DNA of 64,000 nt from Pseudarthrobacter sulfonivorans (GCF_014712225.1 NZ_JACXBW010000009.1:62001-126000), one strand, 5' to 3'. Positions 47,701-55,620 are shown, counted from the first letter of the stretch. Notes: generated by a model not told the origin, from the letters alone. Translations and numbers: made by a program.

Positions 47701-47881
47701 TGAGCAGTCGCTGGAACAGGTCATGGATGCCCTGGAAGGCCTTCGCGACGGCGGACGCGTTGTGGGCCTGGTCAGCCACGTGGCGGAGATGAAGCAGCGA
47801 ATCGGAACGCAGCTGCAGGTCCTGAAGGGACGAAACGGCTCCACCCTCCGGATCTCCGACGCCGCCGGGGTGCTGGTCTAA
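44789..47881 (+). CDS. sbcC: Exonuclease SbcCD subunit C (Rad50-like ATPase)
   Basis: The 1030-aa SMC-like ATPase has Walker A GPTGAGKT (residues 35-42), long Ala/Glu/Arg coiled coils flanking the zinc hook CPVC (residues 537-540), the ABC signature LSGGESFMASL near residue 930, and Walker B IDTLFVDEGFGSLDE. It acts with SbcD to tether and resect DNA ends. Start is GTG inside sbcD. Length is normal for actinobacterial SbcC. Confidence 0.97.
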   Translation: MRIHRLTISAFGPFAGTEEIDLDRLSAHGLFLLNGPTGAGKTSVLDAVCFALYGSVPGARQDGKRLRSDHAEPALEPSVTCEFSAQGRHFEVTRSPAWDKPSARGKNGFTTQQAKTLLRERIAGAWTDRSGRNDEAGAEITALLGMDREQFTRVVMLPQGDFAAFLRSKASDRLELLQKLFGTQRFEALEQELSAQAQAARNDVAKLNGDLELLAARADAEASALADDTAVEDQAPADADGPAPEEPGARIGWLQEAVARRATGLSAAAEAAASRSKLASARLEKEAARRERQRRLAAAEARKAAVEANLPGLEKKAATLERHRGAEVLAGQLQAVQSGETQVRHAAGALEAAITLLRLAAAEDPELEQLDLSALDDGAVDAAVGLDLAGELNRIRSLLAVVEARLPDEERLHSLAARRALLGTQQQELSTTDTELGELLGNLRAEQSDLTAGLQPVEMLASAAVMRGKEAAAAEELLDVVRRYKAAVKAQAQAAQRHSASREFQLETKARWLDLREERLANAAAELAAQLAEGEACPVCGSEDHPAPAEAAASALGLSQAEEAAQHANENAETKLAADSTALGDASQLVAVLAGQGGDTPEDEAVQAVAAARHAADQSRDAVKELAKLRQRIDAVDARIAAAEAARHAGAAELAQVTAARAEVAENLASLDQALSGLRGGHRSLARRLRSLQEAAATLEKAVEARAQLEKANARAEEARLELARALPQAGFGTAEEARGQLLAGAEAAALQAEVRAGHDEQARIAELFASEELVLALKEAATDPAVDEDLVAELQAAAAGASREARDADLAAGMAARCVESLAAIGNEYGQLAGSAQGPRENARLLTALADVAAGRGDNTYRMSLNSYVLAARLEQVALAASERLVAMSDGRYLLQHSDAKAARGAKSGLGLEVVDQWTGHRRDTSTLSGGESFMASLSLALGLADVVQQESGGIQIDTLFVDEGFGSLDEQSLEQVMDALEGLRDGGRVVGLVSHVAEMKQRIGTQLQVLKGRNGSTLRISDAAGVLV

Positions 47882-47887
47882 TCCGGA

Positions 47888-47893
47888 TATAAT
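47888..47893 (+). promoter_or_regulatory. -10 box upstream of MFS gene
   Basis: A consensus TATAAT with GGA immediately before it lies 7 bp after the sbcC stop. No good -35 is seen. Transcription would begin near 47900, just before the hairpin at 47914-47939. Confidence 0.5.
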
Positions 47894-47913
47894 GGGAGGG
47901 TTTACCGGGTCGC

Positions 47914-47939
47914 GCGCATCGGGAGGAGGGACGATGCGC
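47914..47939 (+). other. Hairpin presenting a ribosome-binding site and out-of-frame ATG
   Basis: GCGCATCG (47914-47921) pairs perfectly with CGATGCGC (47932-47939). The 10-nt loop is GGAGGAGGGA, a strong ribosome-binding site, and the stem contains an ATG at 47934. That ATG is not in the MFS frame. The element could control translation or encode the start of a short peptide. Confidence 0.6.
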
Positions 47940-47985
47940 ATGACTGAACGAGCCCGGAATCTTGAACCCCACACCCCTGTCTTCT

Positions 47986-49278
47986 GTGTCAACGCCCGCG
48001 GAATTAGCTGTCTCAACGGCTGCCCCGGCTTCCCCCACCGCCTCGGCCCCACCGCCGGCCGGCCGCTTCGCCAGGCTTCCGCACCTCGCGGGCCGCAGCT
48101 TCATTCCCCTAAGCCTGTTCGCCCGGCTGCCGCTTGCCATGCTCACGGTAGGCGCCTTGACGCTTGTCACCTCGGCCACCGGCTCCTACGCCTTGGGCGG
48201 CATGGCAGCCGGAGCCGTAGGGATCGGATCTGCCCTCGGAGCGCCGGTCTTCGGTGCCCTGGCAGACCGCCACGGGCAGCGTCCCGTGCTTCTGGTGGCC
48301 GCAGCACTCAACGCAGTGGCCGTCACGGCCCTGATCGGTACGGCCTGGGTTCCCGCCAACGGGTCTTTCCCTGCCGCGTTTATGGTGGCGGCCTTCCTCG
48401 CCGGCGCCACCTGCCCGCAGGTCGGACCGCTTGCCCGCGTCCGCTGGATGGCCCTGACGTCCCGGAACGGAGGCAAGGACGCCGGCCGGGATCTGGATAC
48501 AGCTTTGTCCTACGAGGGAACGGCCGACGAACTGACCTTTGTCCTGGGCCCGGCCCTGGTGGGGATCCTCGCCAGCCTCGTGGCCCCCTGGCTGCCGCTG
48601 GCACTGGCCGTTTTCATGACCATGACGCTGGTGCCTGCTTTTGCCGTGCACCCCACCCAGAAAGCGGTGCCCTTGAAGCGGGCCGCCGGAGCCAGGGCCG
48701 CGAGGATTCCTGCCGCCGTTGCCCTGCCCGTCCTGGCCATGGTGGCCATGGGCACCTTCTTCGGCTCCACGCAGACGGCCCTGAGCTCTTTCTCCGCCAG
48801 CTTCGCCACCTCCGAACTCGCCGGGCTGCTGTATGCGGTGATGGGCCTGAGCTCCGCCGCTGCTGCCCTCTCTGTGGCCTACTGGCCCAGGCGCTTCAAG
48901 CCTGTGGCCCGCTGGATGGTCAGCGCGGCAGTGATGGCGGCACTCTCGCTGCTGTTGGTGGTGCCGGACTCGCTGGGCGGGATGATCGGTGTGCTGCTGG
49001 TCCTGGGGCTGCCGGTGGGGCCCGTCATGGTCACCGTCTTTACCATCGGCGGAATCGTTGGCCCCGCAGAGAGACTGGGAACGGTGATGACTGCCCTGGC
49101 CAGCGGGATTGTGGCCGGCACTGCGCTCGGAGCCTTCCTTGCGGGCCAGCTCGCCCAGGCGCACGGCTACGAGGCTGCTTTTGCGGTCCCTGTCGTTGCC
49201 GCGGGTGCGCTGTTTGTGCTCGGGGTGGCCGCTGCCGCTTTGCTCCGGCACCGCCGGCGCCAAGGGGTGAAAGCCTAG
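47986..49278 (+). CDS. MFS transporter
   Basis: The protein (430 aa from the GTG at 47986) has twelve hydrophobic segments and an MFS signature loop GALADRHGQRPVLL after helix 2. It is probably a drug or metabolite exporter; substrate unknown. The start is unclear: TTG at 47962 and GTG at 47986 are the only early in-frame options, and neither has a ribosome-binding site. The excellent site at 47922-47931 serves an ATG in another frame. Its last 4 bp overlap the convergent phosphoribosyltransferase gene. Confidence 0.85.
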   Translation: MSTPAELAVSTAAPASPTASAPPPAGRFARLPHLAGRSFIPLSLFARLPLAMLTVGALTLVTSATGSYALGGMAAGAVGIGSALGAPVFGALADRHGQRPVLLVAAALNAVAVTALIGTAWVPANGSFPAAFMVAAFLAGATCPQVGPLARVRWMALTSRNGGKDAGRDLDTALSYEGTADELTFVLGPALVGILASLVAPWLPLALAVFMTMTLVPAFAVHPTQKAVPLKRAAGARAARIPAAVALPVLAMVAMGTFFGSTQTALSSFSASFATSELAGLLYAVMGLSSAAAALSVAYWPRRFKPVARWMVSAAVMAALSLLLVVPDSLGGMIGVLLVLGLPVGPVMVTVFTIGGIVGPAERLGTVMTALASGIVAGTALGAFLAGQLAQAHGYEAAFAVPVVAAGALFVLGVAAAALLRHRRRQGVKA

Positions 49279-49922
49279 GCCCGCAGGAAGCTGATGGCAT
49301 CCCCGTCGGTCAGTTGTTCGAAGTGCCGGTAGAAGCTTCCCACGGCACGGAATTTCCCTGGCAGGTGCAGGCATAGCACGGCATCGCAAACCTGGGACAC
49401 AGCGGTGTAGGCCTCCACTGACCCTACCGGGGCGGCGGCCACCACAGTTCCTGCCCCGGCCGACCGGACGGCCTCCACTGCGGCTCGCATCGTTGCTCCG
49501 GTGGCGAGTCCGTCGTCGAGCAGGAGGACCGTTTTGCCCGTGAGATTGTGGCCTATCGACGGATACGTTTCCGCCCGGCGGAGGAGTTCGGCCCGCTCGC
49601 GGGACTCCACCTGGTCCAGCCACTGCTGGCGGACGCCGTGCTCAAGGACGCGGGCCATCAGCGGGCGGTTGAGCAGCCGCACTACGCGGCCACCGGACCA
49701 CGCCAAGGCACCGTACGCTGTTTCATCGTGGCCGGGAATGCCGAGCTTCCTGACCACGACGGCCCCAAGAGGCAGATAGAGGGCCTTGGCAGCTGCGGCC
49801 GCAACCGGGATGCCCCCACGGGCCAGCCCCAGCACGATGGCATCAGGGCGTTCCCGAAACTGCGTCAGCACCGCCGCCAGCTGCTCACCGGCATCGGTGC
49901 GGTCTTCAAAACGCGTGTTCAT
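49275..49922 (-). CDS. Phosphoribosyltransferase family protein
   Basis: The 215-aa protein has the PRPP-binding motif VLLLDDGLATGATM, LGLARGGIPVA at the N-terminus and VVVRKLGIPGHDETAYGA. It matches predicted phosphoribosyltransferases that often accompany dienelactone hydrolase-like or stress genes. Whether it uses PRPP is not known. A GGAGAGGGG site precedes the ATG. Confidence 0.88.
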   Translation of the reverse strand: MNTRFEDRTDAGEQLAAVLTQFRERPDAIVLGLARGGIPVAAAAAKALYLPLGAVVVRKLGIPGHDETAYGALAWSGGRVVRLLNRPLMARVLEHGVRQQWLDQVESRERAELLRRAETYPSIGHNLTGKTVLLLDDGLATGATMRAAVEAVRSAGAGTVVAAAPVGSVEAYTAVSQVCDAVLCLHLPGKFRAVGSFYRHFEQLTDGDAISFLRA

Positions 49923-50015
49923 GGGCCCCTCTCCGGCTGTTTCCGCCCCTTTTCCAGACTACCTTCTGCGGCCGCGGCGGGAGGCGGGTAGCCCGGCTTC
50001 GGGGGCGGTTCGAAG

Positions 50016-50897
50016 TCAGAAGAGGGCGGCCGTCACGGCCTCGGTGATGTCGTGGATCACTGCGGTCCGTTGGGGAACGTCAGCCAAGCCGGTGCCCTTG
50101 GTATAAACCACCAGCACATAGCTCCCCGCTGACGTTGAAAGGATGGCCGCGTCGTGGAGTTCGTCGTCGAGGAGCCCGTATTTGTGGGACACGGTCACGC
50201 CCGCCGGAACCGCTGCCGGAATGAGGTCTTCGAAGTTGGTGTCCTGCATGTAGGACAGGAGCTGTGCCGTGTGTTCCTGGTCAAGAAGCCTGCCTGCTGA
50301 CAGTGCCGCGAGGATGCGGGCCATGTCGGCAGTGGTGAGCGTGTTCACCTCAGGGTCATACGGGATGCCGATGGAGGCCGCGTATTCCGAAAGCCTGGCC
50401 AGGCCCACGGCATCCATGAGCAGGCTCCATGAGTCGTTGTTGCTGTCCTGGATCATGGCCTGGATCTGGAATCCCGAGGTGAAGGCGCCCAGCTGATCAT
50501 CGAGCGAGGCCGAGCCATCCTCTACCAGGCTGTAGTAGGCCGCGGCCGCCAGGACCTTCGCCGTGCTCGCAGCCTCGAACGGTTCTCCCACACCGTACTG
50601 ATGGAGTTGGCCGCCAACTGTGTCCATCAGCGCGACGCCCACCTGGTACTGGCTGTTGGCGGCGATGACGGCTTCGATGGCGCTGTCGAGGTCCGCGTCA
50701 ATGGCGGCACGGCCTGCCCCGGCGTCGGAGGCGCTTGAAGCCCGCGATGCCCCGCCTGGCGCGGGCAGGGCATGGGCAAGGGTGTAGACGCCAGCAATCA
50801 GTGCCACGGCGAGGAACGCGGCGGCGGCCAGCAGAACGGAACGGCGCCGCACCGCGGCCGACGCGCCGCGAGAGCGCAGTTGGTGTGGATCGTGCAT
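50016..50897 (-). CDS. Serine hydrolase of the class A beta-lactamase family (degenerate)
   Basis: The 293-aa protein has an N-terminal membrane anchor (about residues 20-42) and a beta-lactamase-like domain. The SxxK motif is S111-T-A-K114, the SDN motif is replaced by S152-N-N, and the KTG box appears as HKYG. It therefore may be a penicillin-binding-like esterase rather than an active beta-lactamase. The ATG at 50897 is preferred to the ATG four codons upstream, though neither has a strong ribosome-binding site. Confidence 0.82.
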   Translation of the reverse strand: MHDPHQLRSRGASAAVRRRSVLLAAAAFLAVALIAGVYTLAHALPAPGGASRASSASDAGAGRAAIDADLDSAIEAVIAANSQYQVGVALMDTVGGQLHQYGVGEPFEAASTAKVLAAAAYYSLVEDGSASLDDQLGAFTSGFQIQAMIQDSNNDSWSLLMDAVGLARLSEYAASIGIPYDPEVNTLTTADMARILAALSAGRLLDQEHTAQLLSYMQDTNFEDLIPAAVPAGVTVSHKYGLLDDELHDAAILSTSAGSYVLVVYTKGTGLADVPQRTAVIHDITEAVTAALF

Positions 50898-50970
50898 CTG
50901 CCGATCCAAACAGGGGAACCTATGCGGGAGCTAAGAAACACCTGTCAGGCGCTGACATGCGGCCGGAACG

Positions 50971-51798
50971 CTAGACACTCAGGAAGGAAATGGCGCCCTG
51001 TTTGAAGGCCCGGCTGGTGATGGCGTTGGTGTGGTTCCGGCCCGGCAGCACCAGCTGTTCGGCCATCGACCCCGCCCGGAGGCCGAGCTCGGCAAGCTGT
51101 GACATGGTGGTGGCGCGTTCGTCCTTGTCACCGGCCACCAGGAGCATAGGCATGTGCGGCACGGCTTCGGCCGGGTCGAAGGGCTCGGCCTTGATGGCCT
51201 CCACCAATGACAGCAGCGCGAAAATGTTGTTGCTGGGCAGGAGCATGGCCATCTTCAGCAGCCCGGCAGTGGACTCGTCCGCGATTGGAGTGCCGTCGGC
51301 GAGGTAGCGCTGGGCTCCGATGAGGTCGAAGGCAGCCAGCGGATCGGCGATGTTCGGTCCACCCAGCACCATCCGGTGAACAAGCTCGGGCTGGGTGGCG
51401 CCGAATTCCCAGGCCAGCCGTGAGCCCAGCGAATAGCCCACTACGTCAACCCCGCTGGCGGGGTCACCCTCGTGCACGGGCCGCACACCGGCGTCGAACA
51501 CTATTTGCAGCAAATCCGCGCGGATCCGGCTGGGAGTATAGGAGTCAAGGTCCTCCGGAGCGCCGCTGCGGCCGTGCCCGGGCAGGTCCACGGTAATCAC
51601 GCGGCGCCCTGCTTCCAGGAAGGCAGCCAGCCAGCCCGTGTCCTCCCAGTTGAGCTTGCTGGAGGAGGAAAAGCCATGGATCAGCAGGACGGGCCGGAGC
51701 CCCGCATCGGTGGCCGGATCATGCACCTCCACGTACAGCTGGGGGTCGGTGCCCTCCACGGTGTGCGAATGCATTTCGCCGGTGTGCCTGCCGCTCAT
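50971..51798 (-). CDS. Alpha/beta hydrolase
   Basis: The 275-aa protein has the oxyanion motif LLIHGFSSSSKLNWED, VITVDLPGHGRSGAPED, and nucleophile elbow VVGYSLGSRLA, with GDKDERAT and GRNHTNAI near the acid and histidine. It is a soluble hydrolase of unknown substrate. GAGG lies 11 nt before the ATG at 51798. It is downstream of the palindromic element and the permease gene. Confidence 0.88.
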   Translation of the reverse strand: MSGRHTGEMHSHTVEGTDPQLYVEVHDPATDAGLRPVLLIHGFSSSSKLNWEDTGWLAAFLEAGRRVITVDLPGHGRSGAPEDLDSYTPSRIRADLLQIVFDAGVRPVHEGDPASGVDVVGYSLGSRLAWEFGATQPELVHRMVLGGPNIADPLAAFDLIGAQRYLADGTPIADESTAGLLKMAMLLPSNNIFALLSLVEAIKAEPFDPAEAVPHMPMLLVAGDKDERATTMSQLAELGLRAGSMAEQLVLPGRNHTNAITSRAFKQGAISFLSV

Positions 51799-51921
51799 AG
51801 TGTCAGTCCTCGTCAAGTACGGCGCGCAGGCGGACCCGGCGCTTCGGTGCGTCATTCCCGCACCACTTTACCTGCCTGCGGACCGGGCCGTTCAACAGCG
51901 GATTTACCGGTTCCGCCCTCG

Positions 51922-51985
51922 CCAACTGGGTAGCAGTAAGTGTCGTTTTGACGGCTCATAACGACATCAACTGCTACCTACTTGG
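51922..51985. repeat. Palindromic repeat element, copy A
   Basis: Two 29-nt arms (51922-51950 and 51957-51985), with six mismatches, surround a 6-nt loop ACGGCT. It shares CCAACTGGGTAGCAG, TGTCGTT and CTCATAACGACAT with copy B at 59566-59651. The TAG stop of the permease gene lies in the right arm, so the element also forms that gene's 3' end. Confidence 0.85.
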
Positions 51986-53357
51986 GCTGGCGTTCGCGCG
52001 CGGCGACCCGGGCACCGAGCCAACAGGCTGCGGCGAGGCACGCGACCAGGGCGAACGTGCTCAGCAGCTGTACACGGCTGCTTTCGGCGCTGAAGCCGAC
52101 GGCAAAGATCAAGGCGAGCAACACCAGTCCAAACCCCGTCAGGCCGGGGAAGCCCTTCATCCGCAGCGGCAGCCTGGTCCCGTCCCGGTCCGCCCGGCGC
52201 CGGAGAATCAGCTGCGAGACCAGGGCCGTGCCCCACACCACGAGGCACGTGGACCCGACAAGCTGGAAGAGGGCCGGCAGGATCCGGTCCGGGAACAGGA
52301 GTTCAAGGACGGTGGCGAAGAAGCCGAACGCCACCGAGACGCCCACGGCAATCATGGGCACGCTGGCGCCGCTCAGGCGCGACAGGAAGCGGGGCGCCTC
52401 GCCGCGTTCGGCGAGCGAATAAACCATGCGGGAAGCGCCGTAGAGGTTCGCGTTCAGTGCAGAAAGAAGTGCGACGACGGCCACAAGGGTGATTGCCGTA
52501 CCGGCACCCGGGATCCGGGCTGCGTCGAGCACGCCCGCGAAGGGCGAGGCGAGGCCGTCGGAGTTGATCGGCAGGACGGCTGCGATCACAAAGACAGACC
52601 CGATGTAGAAGACCAGGATGCGCCACAGTACGGTGCGGACCGCCCTGCCCACACTGTGCTCGGGGTCCTCGGTTTCCGCAGCGGCTACTGCCACGATCTC
52701 GGTCCCGCCAAAGGCGAAGATCACCACGAACAGCGCCGTGGCGATGCCGCCCAGCCCGGCAGGAGCAAAATCGGACGTGATGTTAGCCAGTCCCGGTGAA
52801 GCGACGTCCGGGAGGAAGCCCAGCAGCAGCGCGGCCCCGACAGCAAGGAACAGGACAATGGCGAGGACTTTGAGGATGGCGAACCAGAATTCGAATTCGC
52901 CGAAGTTCCGGACCCCGGTCAGGTTGATGGCGGTAAACACCACCATAAAAATCAGCGCCAATGCCCACACCGGGATGACAGGCCAGACGGTAAACAGCAG
53001 CCCCGCCGCACCCAGGGCCTCGGCGGCGATGACCACCACCAGCTGGAGCCACCACAGCCAGCCGACGGTGGCGCCGGCCGTTTTGCCCAGGGCCCGCTCG
53101 GCGTACACGGAGAAGGCCCCGCTGGTGGGGTTCGCCGCCGCCATCTCGCCCAGCGCCCACATCACCAGAATGATGAGTGTGCCGGCCACCAGGTAGGACA
53201 CCAGAACGGCAGGTCCGGCCGCGTGCACGCCGGCACCTGAGCCCAGGAACAGGCCGGCGCCAATGGCACTGCCGAGCCCCATCATGGTGAGCTGCCTGGG
53301 TTTCATGGTGTGGCCGAGGTGGGCTTCCGGACGCACTGTTGCGGACTTCGATGTCAT
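51978..53357 (-). CDS. Amino acid permease (APC family)
   Basis: The 459-aa protein has twelve hydrophobic helices and the APC substrate-site motif GLGSAIGAGLFLGSG in helix 1, plus ALGEMAAANPTSGAFS and FGGTEIVAVAAAETEDPEHSVGRAV. The layout is that of the amino-acid transporter subfamily containing GabP, AnsP and CycA; the actual substrate is unknown. The ATG at 53357 follows AAGAAGG. The 75-bp longer ORF has no supporting ribosome-binding site. Confidence 0.92.
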   Translation of the reverse strand: MTSKSATVRPEAHLGHTMKPRQLTMMGLGSAIGAGLFLGSGAGVHAAGPAVLVSYLVAGTLIILVMWALGEMAAANPTSGAFSVYAERALGKTAGATVGWLWWLQLVVVIAAEALGAAGLLFTVWPVIPVWALALIFMVVFTAINLTGVRNFGEFEFWFAILKVLAIVLFLAVGAALLLGFLPDVASPGLANITSDFAPAGLGGIATALFVVIFAFGGTEIVAVAAAETEDPEHSVGRAVRTVLWRILVFYIGSVFVIAAVLPINSDGLASPFAGVLDAARIPGAGTAITLVAVVALLSALNANLYGASRMVYSLAERGEAPRFLSRLSGASVPMIAVGVSVAFGFFATVLELLFPDRILPALFQLVGSTCLVVWGTALVSQLILRRRADRDGTRLPLRMKGFPGLTGFGLVLLALIFAVGFSAESSRVQLLSTFALVACLAAACWLGARVAARERQPK

Positions 53358-53491
53358 GCCTGTGAACCTTCTTGGGTAGGGGGTGCCCCTCGCGAGGGAC
53401 CACTTGAATTTACCGCCTCCGCGGCGACTCATTTGCCGGATGCCCTGCGAAACATTTTGAATCGCAGGAAAGTGGCCTTAGAATCAGTTCT

Positions 53492-53504
53492 AGTCAAAAT
53501 GACT
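53492..53504. promoter_or_regulatory. Probable NrtR operator
   Basis: AGTCA-AAA-TGACT is a perfect 5-bp inverted repeat lying between the -35 and -10 regions of the nrtR promoter (-10 TAGGGT at 53510-53515). The position suits repression by the NrtR encoded downstream. Confidence 0.65.
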
Positions 53505-53509
53505 TTAAC

Positions 53510-53515
53510 TAGGGT
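53510..53515 (+). promoter_or_regulatory. -10 box of the nrtR-nad operon
   Basis: TAGGGT sits 5 bp after the operator. It predicts a 5' leader of about 60 nt ending in AGGAGG and a GTG start. Confidence 0.5.
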
Positions 53516-53581
53516 TCGCCGAAGAGCCGTTCGGCTAAGAGGCCCGGGTTCCATGAAACAGCAGGAGGCAGGTGAGGCGCC

Positions 53582-54292
53582 GTGTACACAAGTTCAGCCA
53601 ACGTTTCCGAACGCGCCGTCGCAGCACCCACGCTCGCCATCTCCACCGTCATCTTTGCCCTGCGTCCGAGTGAATCCTCGGGCCGTCCCACTCTCTGGAT
53701 TCCACTGGTCCGCAGGATCCGGGAGCCGTTCAAGGACCTCTGGGCTCTTCCGGGCGGACCGCTGACGCACAGTGAGTCCCTGCAGGACGCCGCCTCCCGG
53801 AACCTGAGGGAGACCACCGGGCTGGCCCCCAGCTACGTGGAGCAGCTCTATGCCTTTGGCGGCCTGCACCGTTCGCCCACCCAGCGCGTGGTGTCGATCG
53901 TCTACTGGGCCCTGGTCCAGCCCACCGAAGCAGCCCTGGCCGACGAATCGGAAAACGTGAAGTGGTTCCGGGCGGACAAGGTGGGCAGCCTGGCTTTCGA
54001 CCACAACGCCATCGTGGACTACGCGCTGTGGCGGCTGCGGAACAAGCTGGCCTACGGCTCGGTGGCTTACCACTTCCTGGGGGAGTACTTCACGCTCGCC
54101 CAGGTCCGGGAAGTCTACGAAGCCGTCCTGGACACCCGGCTGGACCCGGCCAACTTCCGCCGCCAGCTCAAATCCACGCCGGAGATCGAAGAGACCGGCG
54201 AATACCTCCAAGGCGGCAAACACCGCCCGCCGCGTCTTTACCGCTTCACCGGCCGCCCCGGCCTTGACCCAGATAACAGGAGCACACCATGA
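53582..54292 (+). CDS. nrtR: NrtR transcriptional regulator of NAD synthesis
   Basis: The 236-aa protein joins an N-terminal Nudix-fold domain (about residues 10-145) to a C-terminal winged helix (about 150-230; FLGEYFTLAQVREVYEAVL, FRRQLKSTPEIEETGEY, PPRLYRFTGRP). That fusion is diagnostic of NrtR, a repressor that senses ADP-ribose or related NAD metabolites. The Nudix box is degenerate (RNLRETTG in place of RExxEExG), so it should bind but not hydrolyse its ligand. It is the first gene of the nad operon and overlaps nadA by 4 bp. Confidence 0.94.
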   Translation: MYTSSANVSERAVAAPTLAISTVIFALRPSESSGRPTLWIPLVRRIREPFKDLWALPGGPLTHSESLQDAASRNLRETTGLAPSYVEQLYAFGGLHRSPTQRVVSIVYWALVQPTEAALADESENVKWFRADKVGSLAFDHNAIVDYALWRLRNKLAYGSVAYHFLGEYFTLAQVREVYEAVLDTRLDPANFRRQLKSTPEIEETGEYLQGGKHRPPRLYRFTGRPGLDPDNRSTP

Positions 54293-55620
54293 GCAGCGTC
54301 AACACAGCCATCCAGCTGATCACGCGCGAGCAGGCCGGGAACGCGGTCAACGCGGCGACCCGACGCGCGGCCGCAGGAACAGCCGGCACGTGCAGCCCGG
54401 CTCTGGCGAAGGGCCCGTGGGAGTACGACCTTGCCGAGGCGCTCGCCGGTGCCCCCGCCTACGGCCCCGGCGCCTCCAACGCGGACCGCGCCCCGGCCGC
54501 AACGCCCCGCCAGGGCCAGTTGCCGGAAGAGTACAAGCTCGCCAGCGATGCTGAGCTGGACGTGCGCATCCGCGCCGCCAAGGAAAAGCTGGGCGACCGG
54601 GCAGTGGTCCTGGGCCACTTCTACCAGCGCGACGAGGTGATCCAGTACGCCGACTTCGTGGGCGACTCCTTCCAGCTCGCCAACGCCGCCCTCACCAGGC
54701 CGGACGCCGAGGCCATCATCTTCTGCGGCGTGCACTTCATGGCCGAGACCGCCGACATCCTCTCCACGCCGGACCAGGCAGTCATCCTGCCCAACCTCGC
54801 CGCCGGCTGCTCCATGGCGGACATGGCGGACACCGATTCCGTCGAGGAATGCTGGGAACAGCTTGAGGAGATCTTCGGTACGGAGAAGGACGACGCCGGG
54901 CGGGTCCCCGTCATCCCGGTCACCTACATGAACTCCTCCGCCGCCCTGAAGGCTTTCTGCGGCCGCAACGGCGGCATCGTGTGCACCTCCTCCAACGCAA
55001 AGCTGGTCCTGGAGTGGGCCTTCGAGCGGGGCCAGCGGGTCCTGTTCTTCCCTGACCAGCACCTCGGCCGCAACACGGCCAAGGCCATGGGCGTGCCGCT
55101 GGAGCAGATGCCCATGTGGAACCCGCGCAAGGAACTCGGCGGCAACGACGAACGGGCGCTGCTCGACTCCCGCGTCATCCTGTGGCACGGCTTCTGCTCC
55201 GTGCACAAGCGCTTCAACGTCGGCCAGATCGACAAGGCCCGTGCCGAGTTCCCCGGCGTCAACGTCATCGTGCACCCCGAGTGCCCCATGGAGGTGGTGG
55301 ACGCCGCCGATTCGGCCGGTTCCACCGACTTCATCAAGAAGGCAATCGCCGCGGCCAGCGAGCCCACCACCTTCGCGATCGGCACCGAGATCAACATGGT
55401 CAACCGGCTCGCCGCCGAGTACCCGCAGCACACCATCTTCTGCCTGGACCCCGTGATCTGCCCGTGCTCCACGATGTACCGGATCCACCCCGGCTACCTC
55501 GCCTGGGTCCTTGAGGAACTCGTCGAGGGACGCATCGTCAACCGCATCACCGTGGACGACGCCGTCCAGGACAACGCCAAGATTGCGCTCGAGCGTATGC
55601 TCGCCGCCCGCCCGCTGTAG
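54289..55620 (+). CDS. nadA: Quinolinate synthase
   Basis: NadA condenses iminoaspartate with dihydroxyacetone phosphate to quinolinate, using a [4Fe-4S] cluster. Candidate ligand cysteines are in IIFCGVHFMAETADI, VHPECPMEVVDAAD and LDPVICPCSTMYRI. The 443-aa protein has a 70-residue N-terminal extension that is not in shorter NadA forms. It overlaps nrtR (ATGA) and is followed by nadB 25 bp later. Confidence 0.95.
   Translation: MSSVNTAIQLITREQAGNAVNAATRRAAAGTAGTCSPALAKGPWEYDLAEALAGAPAYGPGASNADRAPAATPRQGQLPEEYKLASDAELDVRIRAAKEKLGDRAVVLGHFYQRDEVIQYADFVGDSFQLANAALTRPDAEAIIFCGVHFMAETADILSTPDQAVILPNLAAGCSMADMADTDSVEECWEQLEEIFGTEKDDAGRVPVIPVTYMNSSAALKAFCGRNGGIVCTSSNAKLVLEWAFERGQRVLFFPDQHLGRNTAKAMGVPLEQMPMWNPRKELGGNDERALLDSRVILWHGFCSVHKRFNVGQIDKARAEFPGVNVIVHPECPMEVVDAADSAGSTDFIKKAIAAASEPTTFAIGTEINMVNRLAAEYPQHTIFCLDPVICPCSTMYRIHPGYLAWVLEELVEGRIVNRITVDDAVQDNAKIALERMLAARPL

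Noticed and set aside
47934..49376. Long frame beginning at the hairpin ATG upstream of the MFS gene
   Set aside because: Beyond its first residues it reads the transporter gene out of frame with no recognisable domain, so it is not called as a gene. Only its start signal is kept as a finding.
54227..54300. nadA-motif type riboswitch upstream of nadA
   Set aside because: nadA overlaps nrtR by 4 bp, leaving no leader.
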